Of a DNA stretch of 64,000 nt, positions 41,943 through 49,988 are shown one piece after another. The DNA is from Malonomonas sp036526255. Its GTDB lineage: Bacteria; Desulfobacterota; Desulfuromonadia; Desulfuromonadales; Geopsychrobacteraceae. Both the position numbers and the translations under genes were made by a program. The notes under the pieces were generated by a model. That model was given only the letters and a program-made list of their open reading frames with translations, was not told the origin of the DNA and ran no database searches. The stretch lies in NCBI GenBank assembly GCA_036526255.1, contig DATCYW010000100.1, positions 49,493-113,492 on the forward strand. Reading direction: 5' to 3'. Every line of letters starts with the position of its first letter. Positions within the stretch are counted from its first letter, which is position 1.

Positions 41943-43310
41943 TCACTTATTAGCATCTGCCCAGTTCGGGATAGAAATGACAGTCGGCAGGTTGGTATAA
42001 CGGCTGACGTCGTCCGGATTCTTAAAGGTCTGATCGAAGTACTCCCGCAGAAAGCCCAGGCAGCAACCGGTAATAAAGCCAGACAGGAAGGCGAAGGGGA
42101 TCAACAACCCACCTTTGGGATAAACTGGACTCCCGGTTGCAACCGGCCGGCCAAGAATATTGATATCAAACAGGTTATTACTATCAGAGGAGCGATTGAT
42201 GCGCGCCTCCTGCCAGCGCTTCATAAAGACTTCATAGTACTGCGTCTGCAGTGCCAGCTCACGCTGGATTCTCTGAACCTCGATCTGCTGCTCATGCAGG
42301 GCGAGATTATTGGCAACGATATCGGCCAAGCGACCTTCTACAATTGCGATCTGCTGGTCGACGATATCCAAGCGATTGGCCCGATCCCTGGTAAAATCCG
42401 AGACTTCGACCTTAAGGGCGGTCTGCGCCTTGTGGATCTGCAAATCCAACGCCTTGACCTTTTGACTGTCAGGAAGGTAAGAGCTGAGCAGCTTGGCTTT
42501 TTCAACAACCAGACTCTGTATTTTTTCCGAAAGGTCGTTGATCGACTGAATCTGAATATAAGAAAATAGGTGTAAATCATCTGAAGCCAGGTCCCGCTGC
42601 AGGTTCGCAACCTGCAAGCTCATTTCAACCTGCTGACTGTGCAGTTCATCTAATTGTTGCTCCAGCAGCTTTTTACTGCGCAGATTGCTTTCTATTTCCA
42701 GCTCGGGTCTGGGTGATCCGGAGCGGCGGGAAAGCCCTATGAGTTGCTGTTCCAGGTCGGCGGACTTCTGGTTGAAATCCAGGGCTTGAGTTTTGAAGAA
42801 AACCTCTATGCCGACGGGATTGTAGATTTCCAACCGGTACTGCAGATAATTATCAAAAAGCTCGCGCAAGACCGCGACAGCCTTCTGCGGATCGGGGTCA
42901 TGGTAGCGAACATTGATAATATTTGAGCTGGGGACCAGTTCAATCGTCAGCTGCCGGCGGAGTCGATTAATTATTTTTAGAAGTTCAAGATCATCAGCCC
43001 CAGTGTTCAGGTTACGTGCTGTCGTTTCCAGCACGTCCAAAGAAACAATGGTCTCTACCTCTGAGGCAAGGTCTTGCTTGCTAACTGCCAATAAAGAGCT
43101 GCGGGCCTGCTCTGCTCCCAATGCGTCAGGGCTTTTTACCTGTCGCTTCCCTTTAACCAGAATTGACCCGTCTGCCGCATACATCGACGGCCAGAACAGA
43201 ACAATCAGCACGGCACAGAAAGTAAAGAAAAGTGTGACGAACAGAATCAGATTCTTCTGCGAAAAGAAGATTCTCAAAAACTCACGGGTATAGTCTTCAG
43301 TCTTTACCAT
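41943..43310 (-). CDS. Wzz/GumC-type chain-length determinant, without kinase domain
   Basis: The 455-residue protein has TM1 (about 19-41), a periplasmic Wzz domain with long coiled coils (about 160-370) and TM2 (about 410-432) preceded by the Pro-rich V-Y-P-K-G-G motif. It ends shortly after TM2, so it is a polysaccharide co-polymerase without the fused tyrosine kinase of Wzc. The separate kinase-like protein encoded two genes upstream may supply that function. AAGG lies 8 bases before the ATG at 43310; the next gene begins 6 bases after its stop. Confidence 0.92.
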   Translation of the reverse strand: MVKTEDYTREFLRIFFSQKNLILFVTLFFTFCAVLIVLFWPSMYAADGSILVKGKRQVKSPDALGAEQARSSLLAVSKQDLASEVETIVSLDVLETTARNLNTGADDLELLKIINRLRRQLTIELVPSSNIINVRYHDPDPQKAVAVLRELFDNYLQYRLEIYNPVGIEVFFKTQALDFNQKSADLEQQLIGLSRRSGSPRPELEIESNLRSKKLLEQQLDELHSQQVEMSLQVANLQRDLASDDLHLFSYIQIQSINDLSEKIQSLVVEKAKLLSSYLPDSQKVKALDLQIHKAQTALKVEVSDFTRDRANRLDIVDQQIAIVEGRLADIVANNLALHEQQIEVQRIQRELALQTQYYEVFMKRWQEARINRSSDSNNLFDINILGRPVATGSPVYPKGGLLIPFAFLSGFITGCCLGFLREYFDQTFKNPDDVSRYTNLPTVISIPNWADANK

Positions 43311-43338
43311 CAGTAAAACCTTCGTAGCGACAATGAGG

Positions 43339-44412
43339 CTAATTACGAATCAGCGGTTTATCAAACAATGGTCCATCGACACCGATACTCCAGCCACGGA
43401 ACATTAGGATGCTGCGCACATCCTCCATAATCGACGCAGCTGCCGACAGTCCCCGCTTGGGAACGTAGACAATATCGTCCGGACGAAGATGGAAAAAACT
43501 GTTATCGGTGTTAAGCGCCATCAACTGCTCGAGGTTGAGCCGATGACCAACATATTTACGATTGTGCTGTCGGAAGACCACAACCTTATCCAAAGCCGCG
43601 CTTGGCAGGCTGCCCTCGGCCAGAGCCAGGGCTTCGAGGATGGACGTTGGGCGGGTGATCTTGTACCCACCTACCTTGTTGACATCTCCCAGCACGTAAA
43701 TTAACGAAGCGGAATGCTTCTCGAGGAACAGATCGACATGTAACGAAGGAAGAATCTCCTGATATTTTCCATCAAGAATCGAACGGATCTGGGGTAGCGT
43801 CTGGTTGGCAACAAACACATCGCCGACCATCGGGAAGGTCACATAGCCGTCGGGCCGCACCGTCACCAATCGACTGAGGCCTCGTGGTGCGGTGTGCAAA
43901 TCCTTTTTTAATTCTTTAATGCCCTCCTGAAACTCGGGAACCATAACGTAGAGTTCGGGGTTCACAAGCTCGGCACTGAAAGCCTGCTTCAGCAACTCTG
44001 TCAGTTCTGCGACCGATTTGCCGACAACGTAAATCTCGCCGACATAAGGGAGTGCTATTTTCCCGTCCGGGTGAACCCGTTGCTTTTCGTTCAACTCAGG
44101 AGTGTGGAGAAACTTCACTTCGATGGTGTGATCAACCGCCAGACGGAAATCGTCCTGTTCCACCCATGTCTGGATCTGAAACAACACATCCAGAACATCC
44201 CCCGGGGAAAGTCGGTAAAGTGAGAACAGTCCTAACTCAGATGGATAAGTTCCCTGATCAAAGGAGAATGTCGTGCTATCGAATTCAAGTTCATCATCGA
44301 GACCGACTGTATTTCCGGCACAACCAGAAAGGGTCGAAATGGCCAGCATCCCAATAAGCATGAATTGTGAAAAAAAACGCCAGTAAGTGAACGAACCGTT
44401 ATTTTCGACCAT
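43339..44412 (-). CDS. Wza-type outer-membrane polysaccharide export lipoprotein
   Basis: The 357-residue protein has a signal peptide ending L-S-G-C and a poly-export domain (Y-R-L-S-P-G-D-V-L-D-V). SLBB-like repeats follow with V-H-P-D-G-K-I-A-L-P-Y-V-G and V-R-P-D-G-Y-V-T-F-P-M-V-G, then V-L-G-D-V-N-K-V-G-G-Y. The C-terminus is amphipathic, as for the Wza translocon helix. It should form the octameric exit channel. The start at 44412 follows AAGG and overlaps the upstream kinase-like gene by 14 bases. Confidence 0.93.
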   Translation of the reverse strand: MVENNGSFTYWRFFSQFMLIGMLAISTLSGCAGNTVGLDDELEFDSTTFSFDQGTYPSELGLFSLYRLSPGDVLDVLFQIQTWVEQDDFRLAVDHTIEVKFLHTPELNEKQRVHPDGKIALPYVGEIYVVGKSVAELTELLKQAFSAELVNPELYVMVPEFQEGIKELKKDLHTAPRGLSRLVTVRPDGYVTFPMVGDVFVANQTLPQIRSILDGKYQEILPSLHVDLFLEKHSASLIYVLGDVNKVGGYKITRPTSILEALALAEGSLPSAALDKVVVFRQHNRKYVGHRLNLEQLMALNTDNSFFHLRPDDIVYVPKRGLSAAASIMEDVRSILMFRGWSIGVDGPLFDKPLIRN

Positions 44413-45763
44413 AAAAAAACCTTGGGATATAATACTTGCGCTTATTAAGCAGCACGCCGACAACATGACCACCGACCTGCGTCAACCGCTCTTTGACCTG
44501 CTGCACAACTTCAAATTTAGTTTTTTCACAGGTCACCGCCAGCAAAATGCCGTCAACACTTTTTGCCAGCAACGGCACCCGCGACGAACCCAGAGCAGAA
44601 TCTCCATCAATCAAAATATAGTCAAACTGTGCACGTAGTTGCTGATCCTGAAGCAAACCGCTTTGACATGCGATGTGTTCCGGGGGGCTCTGAATATCCC
44701 CCAGTGTCAGCAAGCTCAAATTAGCGTACGCGGTCTGACGCACAACCTCGGAAAACCTTTGCTGGTTAGTACAAAGATCGGTCAGCCCCGGAGAGAGAGG
44801 CACACCAAAAAGCAGATGAAGCTGTGGAGAGTGCGAATTGCCATCAACCAGCAATATTTTCTTATTGCTGACTTCTGCCAAACCATAAGCCAGATTGACC
44901 GCCGCGGTTGTCTTCCCTTCTCCATGAAAACAGCTTGAGAGGTAAAAAGTCTTCTTATTCTCACCTGCCGAAAGCAGGTTACCCTCTGCCGCCGAAAGTT
45001 CGCGCTGATTTTTCTGCAACCGCAGCTCCCAGTCTTTCGGTAGGGTCGGGATATCCGGGTTATGCTCGTGCCCTGCCGCGAGCAATAGGCTATCTCCGCG
45101 ATTTCCCCCAGAACGAAAGAGGAGCCTCAACAAAGCGATCGCCAGGATTACGGCCAGCAGCACAGCCCCCCACCAAGCAAAATCAAACTCCAGAGATGGC
45201 TGCAACGGCGCAAGTACTGACGATTTTACAGACGATGGTGCAGACTCAACAGCCGACTTTGAAGTCGATTGCGGCGGGTCGGTTGGAACAGCTGCTGCAA
45301 AGGCAACTGAACTCGTCTCAACTTGCGAGGGTATCAAGGGCTCGGTCTTGACGAAAACCGACTCAGCGACTTTTTCTACCTCTACGGGGGCTGTTACCTG
45401 ATCCGACAACTCTTCGCCTGAAACACCCTGAAGCTGTCGAGCAATCCGCTCGGGCAGCCAGGAGGCGCGAATTACAGTCGAGTCGGGATAGAGCTTTTGA
45501 ATTTCGCCGAGGATATCCTGGGCAGATGACATCTCCTGATAACGACCAACACGTAGTGGATAGAACTGTTCAATTTGCTCGATTCGTGACGACAACGATC
45601 TTACGGTGGGCAGTTGCTTAGACAGTGCCTCCAACGCATTCTCGGCCCGTTGCTGGGATAAAAATGTCGCAACCTGCACGGTATAATGCAGATCCTGCTC
45701 CGCTCGAACCGGCGCTGTGCTGAAAAGCAGCAGCAACAAAAGTGCTAAATGTATTTTGGGCAT
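44399..45763 (-). CDS. SPOR-domain protein fused to a BY-kinase-like P-loop ATPase
   Basis: The 454-residue protein starts with a signal peptide or signal anchor (1-21). A SPOR-like domain (about 25-103: Y-T-V-Q-V-A-T-F and Y-P-L-R-V-G-R-Y) and a Pro/Ser/Val linker follow, then a TM (197-216). The cytoplasmic P-loop domain shows a Walker A variant F-H-G-E-G-K-T-T (279-286), A' L-L-V-D-G-N-S (305-311) and Walker B Y-I-L-I-D-G-D. Three tyrosines (444, 445, 451) close the tail. This resembles Wzc with its Wzz part replaced by a peptidoglycan-binding domain. The usual DxDxR of A' is changed to D-G-N-S-H, so kinase activity is uncertain. It is first in the minus arm; the ribosome site is weak. Confidence 0.82.
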   Translation of the reverse strand: MPKIHLALLLLLLFSTAPVRAEQDLHYTVQVATFLSQQRAENALEALSKQLPTVRSLSSRIEQIEQFYPLRVGRYQEMSSAQDILGEIQKLYPDSTVIRASWLPERIARQLQGVSGEELSDQVTAPVEVEKVAESVFVKTEPLIPSQVETSSVAFAAAVPTDPPQSTSKSAVESAPSSVKSSVLAPLQPSLEFDFAWWGAVLLAVILAIALLRLLFRSGGNRGDSLLLAAGHEHNPDIPTLPKDWELRLQKNQRELSAAEGNLLSAGENKKTFYLSSCFHGEGKTTAAVNLAYGLAEVSNKKILLVDGNSHSPQLHLLFGVPLSPGLTDLCTNQQRFSEVVRQTAYANLSLLTLGDIQSPPEHIACQSGLLQDQQLRAQFDYILIDGDSALGSSRVPLLAKSVDGILLAVTCEKTKFEVVQQVKERLTQVGGHVVGVLLNKRKYYIPRFFYGRK

Positions 45764-45923
45764 AGGCGAAAAAACATTTCTGCGTAAGCGCGCTATAGAG
45801 GGAAAAACTACAAGACAGTAAAAAACTCAGTGTAATTTTGCAGAAATTAGATTAACATTCGCTAAAAAGAAAAGGAAGTTGTTTTTACATTCGACAAAAA
45901 AATATGACTCACGGGAGAAAAAG
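45764..45923. promoter_or_regulatory. AT-rich divergent promoter region of the EPS minus arm and the SUMF1-OmpA gene
   Basis: This 160-base spacer separates two divergent genes and is distinctly AT-rich, so promoters for both are expected here. No single -35/-10 pair stands out. GGGAGA before 45924 is the ribosome site of the plus-strand gene. Confidence 0.4.
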
Positions 45924-47171
45924 ATGCACCCTCAAGTTTTGAATATTTGGCTCGCAGTTGCCACATGCCTGTTTGTCGGCGTCGGCTGCGCCCCCCTGGG
46001 AAGCAACGGACAGAAGACCAATCAAACGGCTTTAAGTGTGCCTGCTGCAATTTCCATATACCAAGACAGCAGAGAAAACAGTGTCGGGATGAAATTCGTA
46101 CAGATCCCCGCCGGCTCCTTCCTGATGGGTTCACCAGACAATGAACTTGGTCGCGATCAGAACGAGCTCCTGCACAGGGTCACCTTGAATCAAGCTTTCA
46201 TGCTGCAAACAACTGAAGTTACGCAAGGGCAGTGGCTGAAAACAATGGGCTCAAATCCCTCTTTTTTCAGTAATTGCGGCATCGACTGCCCAGTGGAGAA
46301 TATTTCCTGGAACGATGCCCAGAAGTTCATCGCACGGCTCAACACTGCCGATCCTCAATATAATTACAGATTGCCGACTGAAGCAGAATGGGAATATGCG
46401 GCGCGCGCAGGAAGCCAAAGTGCACTCCCTAACGGTGAACTGCGCAGTAATGATCTCTTTGATGATATGAACGTTGCACAGTTGGGCTGGTATGTTGGTA
46501 ATTCACAGCAAGGAACCCACCCGGTTGCGCAGAAACCGTCAAACCGCTGGGGACTTTACGATATGCACGGCAATGTCCGTGAATGGTGCAATGACTGGCA
46601 TCACATTTATCCATTTACTGCTGAGATTGATCCGCAGGGACCCGATGCCGGCTGGAGCAAGATTCGCCGCGGTGGAAGCTGGAATCTCTACACAAGATTT
46701 CTACGTTCTGCCAGCCGGGACTGGGCAAACCAGAACAGTCGCGACCCGTTTACCGGACTGCGACTGGTCCAGTATGAAAAACCACCAAAGCCTAAAACGT
46801 CTGAGCCCGCCAATGACAAGACAGCAAAACTACCCCGCAGACTCGACTGGGAAATACTGTTCGACTACGATAAAGCGGTAATCAACCCTTCGATGGCTTC
46901 AATCCTGACAGAGGTTACAGCGGAGGTGGAAAAAGGCGATCAACTGATTCTCGGCGGACATACCTGCGATATAGGAACACTCCCCTACAACCTCATGCTG
47001 TCAAAGCACCGCGTTGAAGCAACCCGTGAATACTTGACAGGACATGGGATCAAAGAATCACAGCTCAGGCTGGAGTTTTTCGGTGAGGAGAATCCCGCCC
47101 ATCCAAATGAAACAGAAAAGGATCGTGCCGGCAATCGCCGCGTCAGCATCAGGATCGTTCCTGCCCCCTGA
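45924..47171 (+). CDS. Lipoprotein with SUMF1-like and OmpA-like domains
   Basis: The 415-residue protein has a lipobox V-G-V-G-C (Cys22) and a SUMF1/FGE-sulfatase fold (about 52-285: G-S-F-L-M-G-S, R-L-P-T-E-A-E-W-E-Y-A-A-R, H-G-N-V-R-E-W, R-R-G-G-S-W). An OmpA-like peptidoglycan-binding domain follows (about 305-412: F-D-Y-D-K-A, G-G-H-T-C-D-I, N-R-R-V). The Cys pair used by formylglycine-generating enzymes after R-G-G-S is absent, so it is unlikely to activate sulfatases. A structural or ligand-binding role in the envelope, tethered to peptidoglycan, is more likely. GGGAGA lies before the ATG at 45924. Confidence 0.85.
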   Translation: MHPQVLNIWLAVATCLFVGVGCAPLGSNGQKTNQTALSVPAAISIYQDSRENSVGMKFVQIPAGSFLMGSPDNELGRDQNELLHRVTLNQAFMLQTTEVTQGQWLKTMGSNPSFFSNCGIDCPVENISWNDAQKFIARLNTADPQYNYRLPTEAEWEYAARAGSQSALPNGELRSNDLFDDMNVAQLGWYVGNSQQGTHPVAQKPSNRWGLYDMHGNVREWCNDWHHIYPFTAEIDPQGPDAGWSKIRRGGSWNLYTRFLRSASRDWANQNSRDPFTGLRLVQYEKPPKPKTSEPANDKTAKLPRRLDWEILFDYDKAVINPSMASILTEVTAEVEKGDQLILGGHTCDIGTLPYNLMLSKHRVEATREYLTGHGIKESQLRLEFFGEENPAHPNETEKDRAGNRRVSIRIVPAP

Positions 47172-47200
47172 AGACATGACCACTTGAAAGTCAAATAAAA

Positions 47201-47235
47201 GAGAGGGCCGGCAAAAAGATTGCCGGCCCTCTCTA
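47201..47235. terminator. Bidirectional terminator between the SUMF1-OmpA and Nfu genes
   Basis: A perfect 15-bp stem (47201-47215 with 47221-47235) with a 5-base loop lies between convergent genes. There is no T run on the plus side; T-rich sequence follows on the minus side. Confidence 0.85.
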
Positions 47236-47257
47236 CGGTGAAATGTCGCAGGACAGT

Positions 47258-47482
47258 TCAGCGAACCTGAACCACTTCTTTTACTTCCGGGATATTCGCC
47301 ATCAGGGTTTTCTCGATCCCCATCTTCAGAGTCATGGTCGACATCGGGCAGGAACCGCAGGCACCGGTCAACTTGACGCTGACGACACCATCTTCAGAAA
47401 CATCAACCAGCTCAACATCACCACCGTCGGCCTGCAGGGCAGGGCGAACCTGGTTCAGGACTTCTTGGACACGTTCTTTCAT
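47258..47482 (-). CDS. NifU C-terminal-like Fe-S cluster scaffold (Nfu)
   Basis: The 74-residue protein is a bare Nfu domain: R-P-A-L-Q-A-D-G-G-D-V and the cluster-binding C-G-S-C (Cys42, Cys45) followed by P-M-S-T-M-T-L. It carries or transfers a [4Fe-4S] cluster in a dimer. It has neither the N-terminal scaffold part of NifU nor the A-type domain of NfuA. GGAGG lies just before the ATG at 47482. It is probably monocistronic, between the hairpin on one side and the MidA-like gene upstream. Confidence 0.93.
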   Translation of the reverse strand: MKERVQEVLNQVRPALQADGGDVELVDVSEDGVVSVKLTGACGSCPMSTMTLKMGIEKTLMANIPEVKEVVQVR

Positions 47483-47558
47483 CAGATTTTTCCTCCATTG
47501 GTTATTGTTATTACACGACTATAACGCTCAACTACCGGCGACATCAAGTGTCCGGCGG

Positions 47559-48728
47559 TTAAAACATTCCTTGCGGCAAACCGATATCCTGAATCTTACG
47601 CGCACAGAGCAGTTCGGGGTTGTCGACCCCTTTCCCCTGGATCAGGACTTTGAAGCTTTCCCCCATCCCGCCTTCCGGCAGCACCAGGTTTTTCAGGGTC
47701 ATCCGTTGCGCCTGAGCCTGCTGTGGATCGGTTTCACGCATCTGCAACTCAATCAAGGCCTCAAGAAAGCCGAGCCCCATCAGAAAGCGATACTGCTCAC
47801 CCAGATACAGGGTGTCAAACCCCTGCCGCTGACCGACTTTCTGCAGCGCAGTAAAATCGATGTGCGCGGTGATGTCCTGACAGCCGATCCGCTGATAGGG
47901 ATTTTCGTTCGACTGGTGCTTATGATAGCAGAGCAATGTACCGTTGCGCCGGAACGGGGCAAACAGCTCCTCAGCCGGGTAACCGTAATCGATGGTCAGA
48001 ATAAAACCGCGCTCGATCAACTCAGTGACCTGCCGCATCCAGCTGAGCGCCTGCAGGTTGACTTCGCCCCGGTTCCCCTCCAGTAACGAACAGTCGATCA
48101 ACGCAAAATAATCTTCAATCGCCGGATTCGAGAGCGGCCGGACCTCTTCAACAAAACCCTGCTCACTGTTGACGATATAAATCTCTTTCAGTTGCCCCAG
48201 CTGCTTGTCGAGCATGTGCACCGGAAAGGCATCCACCAGCTCGTTAGTGACAAAGCAGCCCTGCATCCCTTTCAGATCAGCCAACTGGCACCAGTTCAGC
48301 CGCCCGGCGACGACATGCGCCTGCAGCTTGTCCGCCTGCCGCTGGCGATGATCAGCACTGATCTCAACGATCCGGTAGTCAAGCGCCTGGTAGAAGTCAG
48401 GAAAATCCGCCGCTATCGCATCCAGGATATCCAGACAGAGGTGCCCTTCCCCGGCGCCCTGCTCAGCAACCGTAAAAGCGCCGCAGCCGAGCAGCTGCCA
48501 CATCTGCTCCAGCTGGCGGGCGATCAGCCGGCCGAACAGGGAATGCACACTGGAAGAAGTAAAGAAATCCCCCTCTTTGCCGATCCGGGTGCGCGGGGCA
48601 GTATAGTATCCATACTGCGGGTGATAGAGACACTCCTGCATGAATTCGGCAAAAGTGATGCCACCGGCTGCAGCAATTTTTTGCTGCAGATAGGCGACCA
48701 GCTCAGGTTTCTCTTCAACAGTCGTCAT
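47559..48728 (-). CDS. MidA/NDUFAF7-family SAM-dependent methyltransferase
   Basis: The 389-residue protein matches COG1565: I-T-F-A-E-F-M-Q-E-C-L-Y-H-P-Q-Y-G-Y-Y near residue 24, F-T-S-S-S-V-H-S-L-F-G, and the SAM motif V-A-E-Q-G-A-G-E-G. D-Y-G-Y-P-A-E-E follows later. The mitochondrial homologue NDUFAF7 dimethylates an arginine of a complex I subunit. Whether bacterial members act on the NADH dehydrogenase is not known; no nuo genes are in the window. The catalytic domain looks complete. Confidence 0.87.
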   Translation of the reverse strand: MTTVEEKPELVAYLQQKIAAAGGITFAEFMQECLYHPQYGYYTAPRTRIGKEGDFFTSSSVHSLFGRLIARQLEQMWQLLGCGAFTVAEQGAGEGHLCLDILDAIAADFPDFYQALDYRIVEISADHRQRQADKLQAHVVAGRLNWCQLADLKGMQGCFVTNELVDAFPVHMLDKQLGQLKEIYIVNSEQGFVEEVRPLSNPAIEDYFALIDCSLLEGNRGEVNLQALSWMRQVTELIERGFILTIDYGYPAEELFAPFRRNGTLLCYHKHQSNENPYQRIGCQDITAHIDFTALQKVGQRQGFDTLYLGEQYRFLMGLGFLEALIELQMRETDPQQAQAQRMTLKNLVLPEGGMGESFKVLIQGKGVDNPELLCARKIQDIGLPQGMF

Positions 48729-48953
48729 ATAAATCCCACCTAGACTTCGTCACAGCAACCGGACTTAGCCGCCGATTCTAGCGTCACCAAAGGCGCGATT
48801 ATAGACAGCGGCAGACACAAAAACAAGCAGGTTTCAGGTTTGTCAATGACAGGTTCACACGACTTGAACTTGATACTGTTTCATGCCATTATTAGCCGCT
48901 GGCAAGGATGCCCCTTTTTCCACACTTAAATAAACGGATAAATTTTGATATCT

Positions 48954-49919
48954 ATGGATCGAAGTCTGGCACTGGAACTGGCCCGGGTCACCGAAGCAGC
49001 TGCTCTTGACGCCGGCCGCTGGGTTGGTAAGGGGAACAAGATTGCCGCCGACGCAGCCGCCACCGAAGCGATGCGCCGGACCCTCGATGCGATGGATATC
49101 TGTGGCACTGTTGTCATCGGTGAAGGGGAGATGGACGAGGCACCGATGCTCTATATCGGCGAAAAACTCGGCAGAGGTGAACCCGGCGAGTGCGAGGTCG
49201 ATATTGCTGTCGACCCGCTCGAAGGGACCAGTATCTGCGCAAAAGGCACCAACGGCGCGATCGCCACCATCGCCTTGGCACCGCGCGGCGGTTTTTTACA
49301 CGCCCCCGACATGTATATGGATAAACTCGTCACCGGGTCCGCAGGGATCGGCGTGGTCGACATCCGTAAATCAGCCGGCGAGAATGTCAAAGCCCTGGCC
49401 AAAGCCAAGGGCTGTTACCCACAGGACCTGACCGTCGTCCTGCTCGACCGACCACGTCATGACCAGGCGGTCGCTGAAATCCGCGCTGCGGGCGCCCGCT
49501 GTCAATTGATCAGCGATGGCGATGTCGCTCCGGCAATCGCTTCGGCAGTCGTCGACAGCGGCGTTGACATGATGCTGGGTGTCGGCGGCGCGCCCGAAGG
49601 GGTACTGACGGCGGCTGCGATCAAGTGCCTGGGCGGCTTCATGCAGGGGCGACTGGTGTTTAGCAACGAAGAAGAGCGCGTCCGCGCCCGCAAGATGGGG
49701 ATCAAAGATTTCGACAGAATCTACACGGCAGAAGAGATGGCAACCGGCGACGTTTTTTTTGCCGCGACCGGCGTTACTAACGGCGATCTGGTCCGAGGGG
49801 TTCGCTACTTCCCCGGCGGGGCCAAAACTCACACCGTGGTCATGCGCTCACAAAGCCGGACCATCCGCTTTCTTGAAGCACTACACTATTTTGATCACAA
49901 ACCCGGGTTCAACTCCTGA
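48954..49919 (+). CDS. glpX: Class II fructose-1,6-bisphosphatase GlpX
   Basis: The protein has about 321 residues and all GlpX signatures: G-K-G-N-K-I-A-A-D, G-E-G-E-M-D-E-A-P, D-P-L-E-G-T and G-G-A-P-E-G-V. It hydrolyses fructose-1,6-bisphosphate in gluconeogenesis, needed when the cell grows on acetate, and depends on Mg2+ or Mn2+. The start is ATG 48954 or the in-frame TTG at 48945, which has the better-spaced GGA site. The kinase-BON gene follows 69 bases later. Confidence 0.95.
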   Translation: MDRSLALELARVTEAAALDAGRWVGKGNKIAADAAATEAMRRTLDAMDICGTVVIGEGEMDEAPMLYIGEKLGRGEPGECEVDIAVDPLEGTSICAKGTNGAIATIALAPRGGFLHAPDMYMDKLVTGSAGIGVVDIRKSAGENVKALAKAKGCYPQDLTVVLLDRPRHDQAVAEIRAAGARCQLISDGDVAPAIASAVVDSGVDMMLGVGGAPEGVLTAAAIKCLGGFMQGRLVFSNEEERVRARKMGIKDFDRIYTAEEMATGDVFFAATGVTNGDLVRGVRYFPGGAKTHTVVMRSQSRTIRFLEALHYFDHKPGFNS

Positions 49920-49988
49920 CCGATCGGCAGGAGCGATTTTCGGCAACAGAGGTTTCCGGCTACTACGGAGAATTGGAGAGAATAACTT

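Larger units (their letters stand above)
31305..47171. other. Wzx/Wzy-type exopolysaccharide locus
   Basis: The plus arm (32496-38192) and the minus arm (45763-38211) converge at 38.2 kb. Together they encode a flippase, polymerase, initiating phosphoglycosyl transferase, Wzz-like chain-length protein, Wza exporter, a tyrosine-kinase-like ATPase and four glycosyltransferase polypeptides (five catalytic domains). A secreted beta-helix protein and a SUMF1-OmpA lipoprotein flank the locus. By eye, base composition falls from about 40.8 kb to 47 kb, which may mark acquisition or fast exchange. No integrase or repeat borders it. Confidence 0.85.

Noticed and set aside
45924..47171. Functional formylglycine-generating enzyme (sulfatase activator)
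   Set aside because: The catalytic Cys residues after R-G-G-S are absent and no sulfatase gene is nearby.
48890..48953. Sigma54 promoter (TGGC...GC) before glpX
   Set aside because: The GG and GC elements are only 9 bases apart, not the spacing needed for -24/-12.
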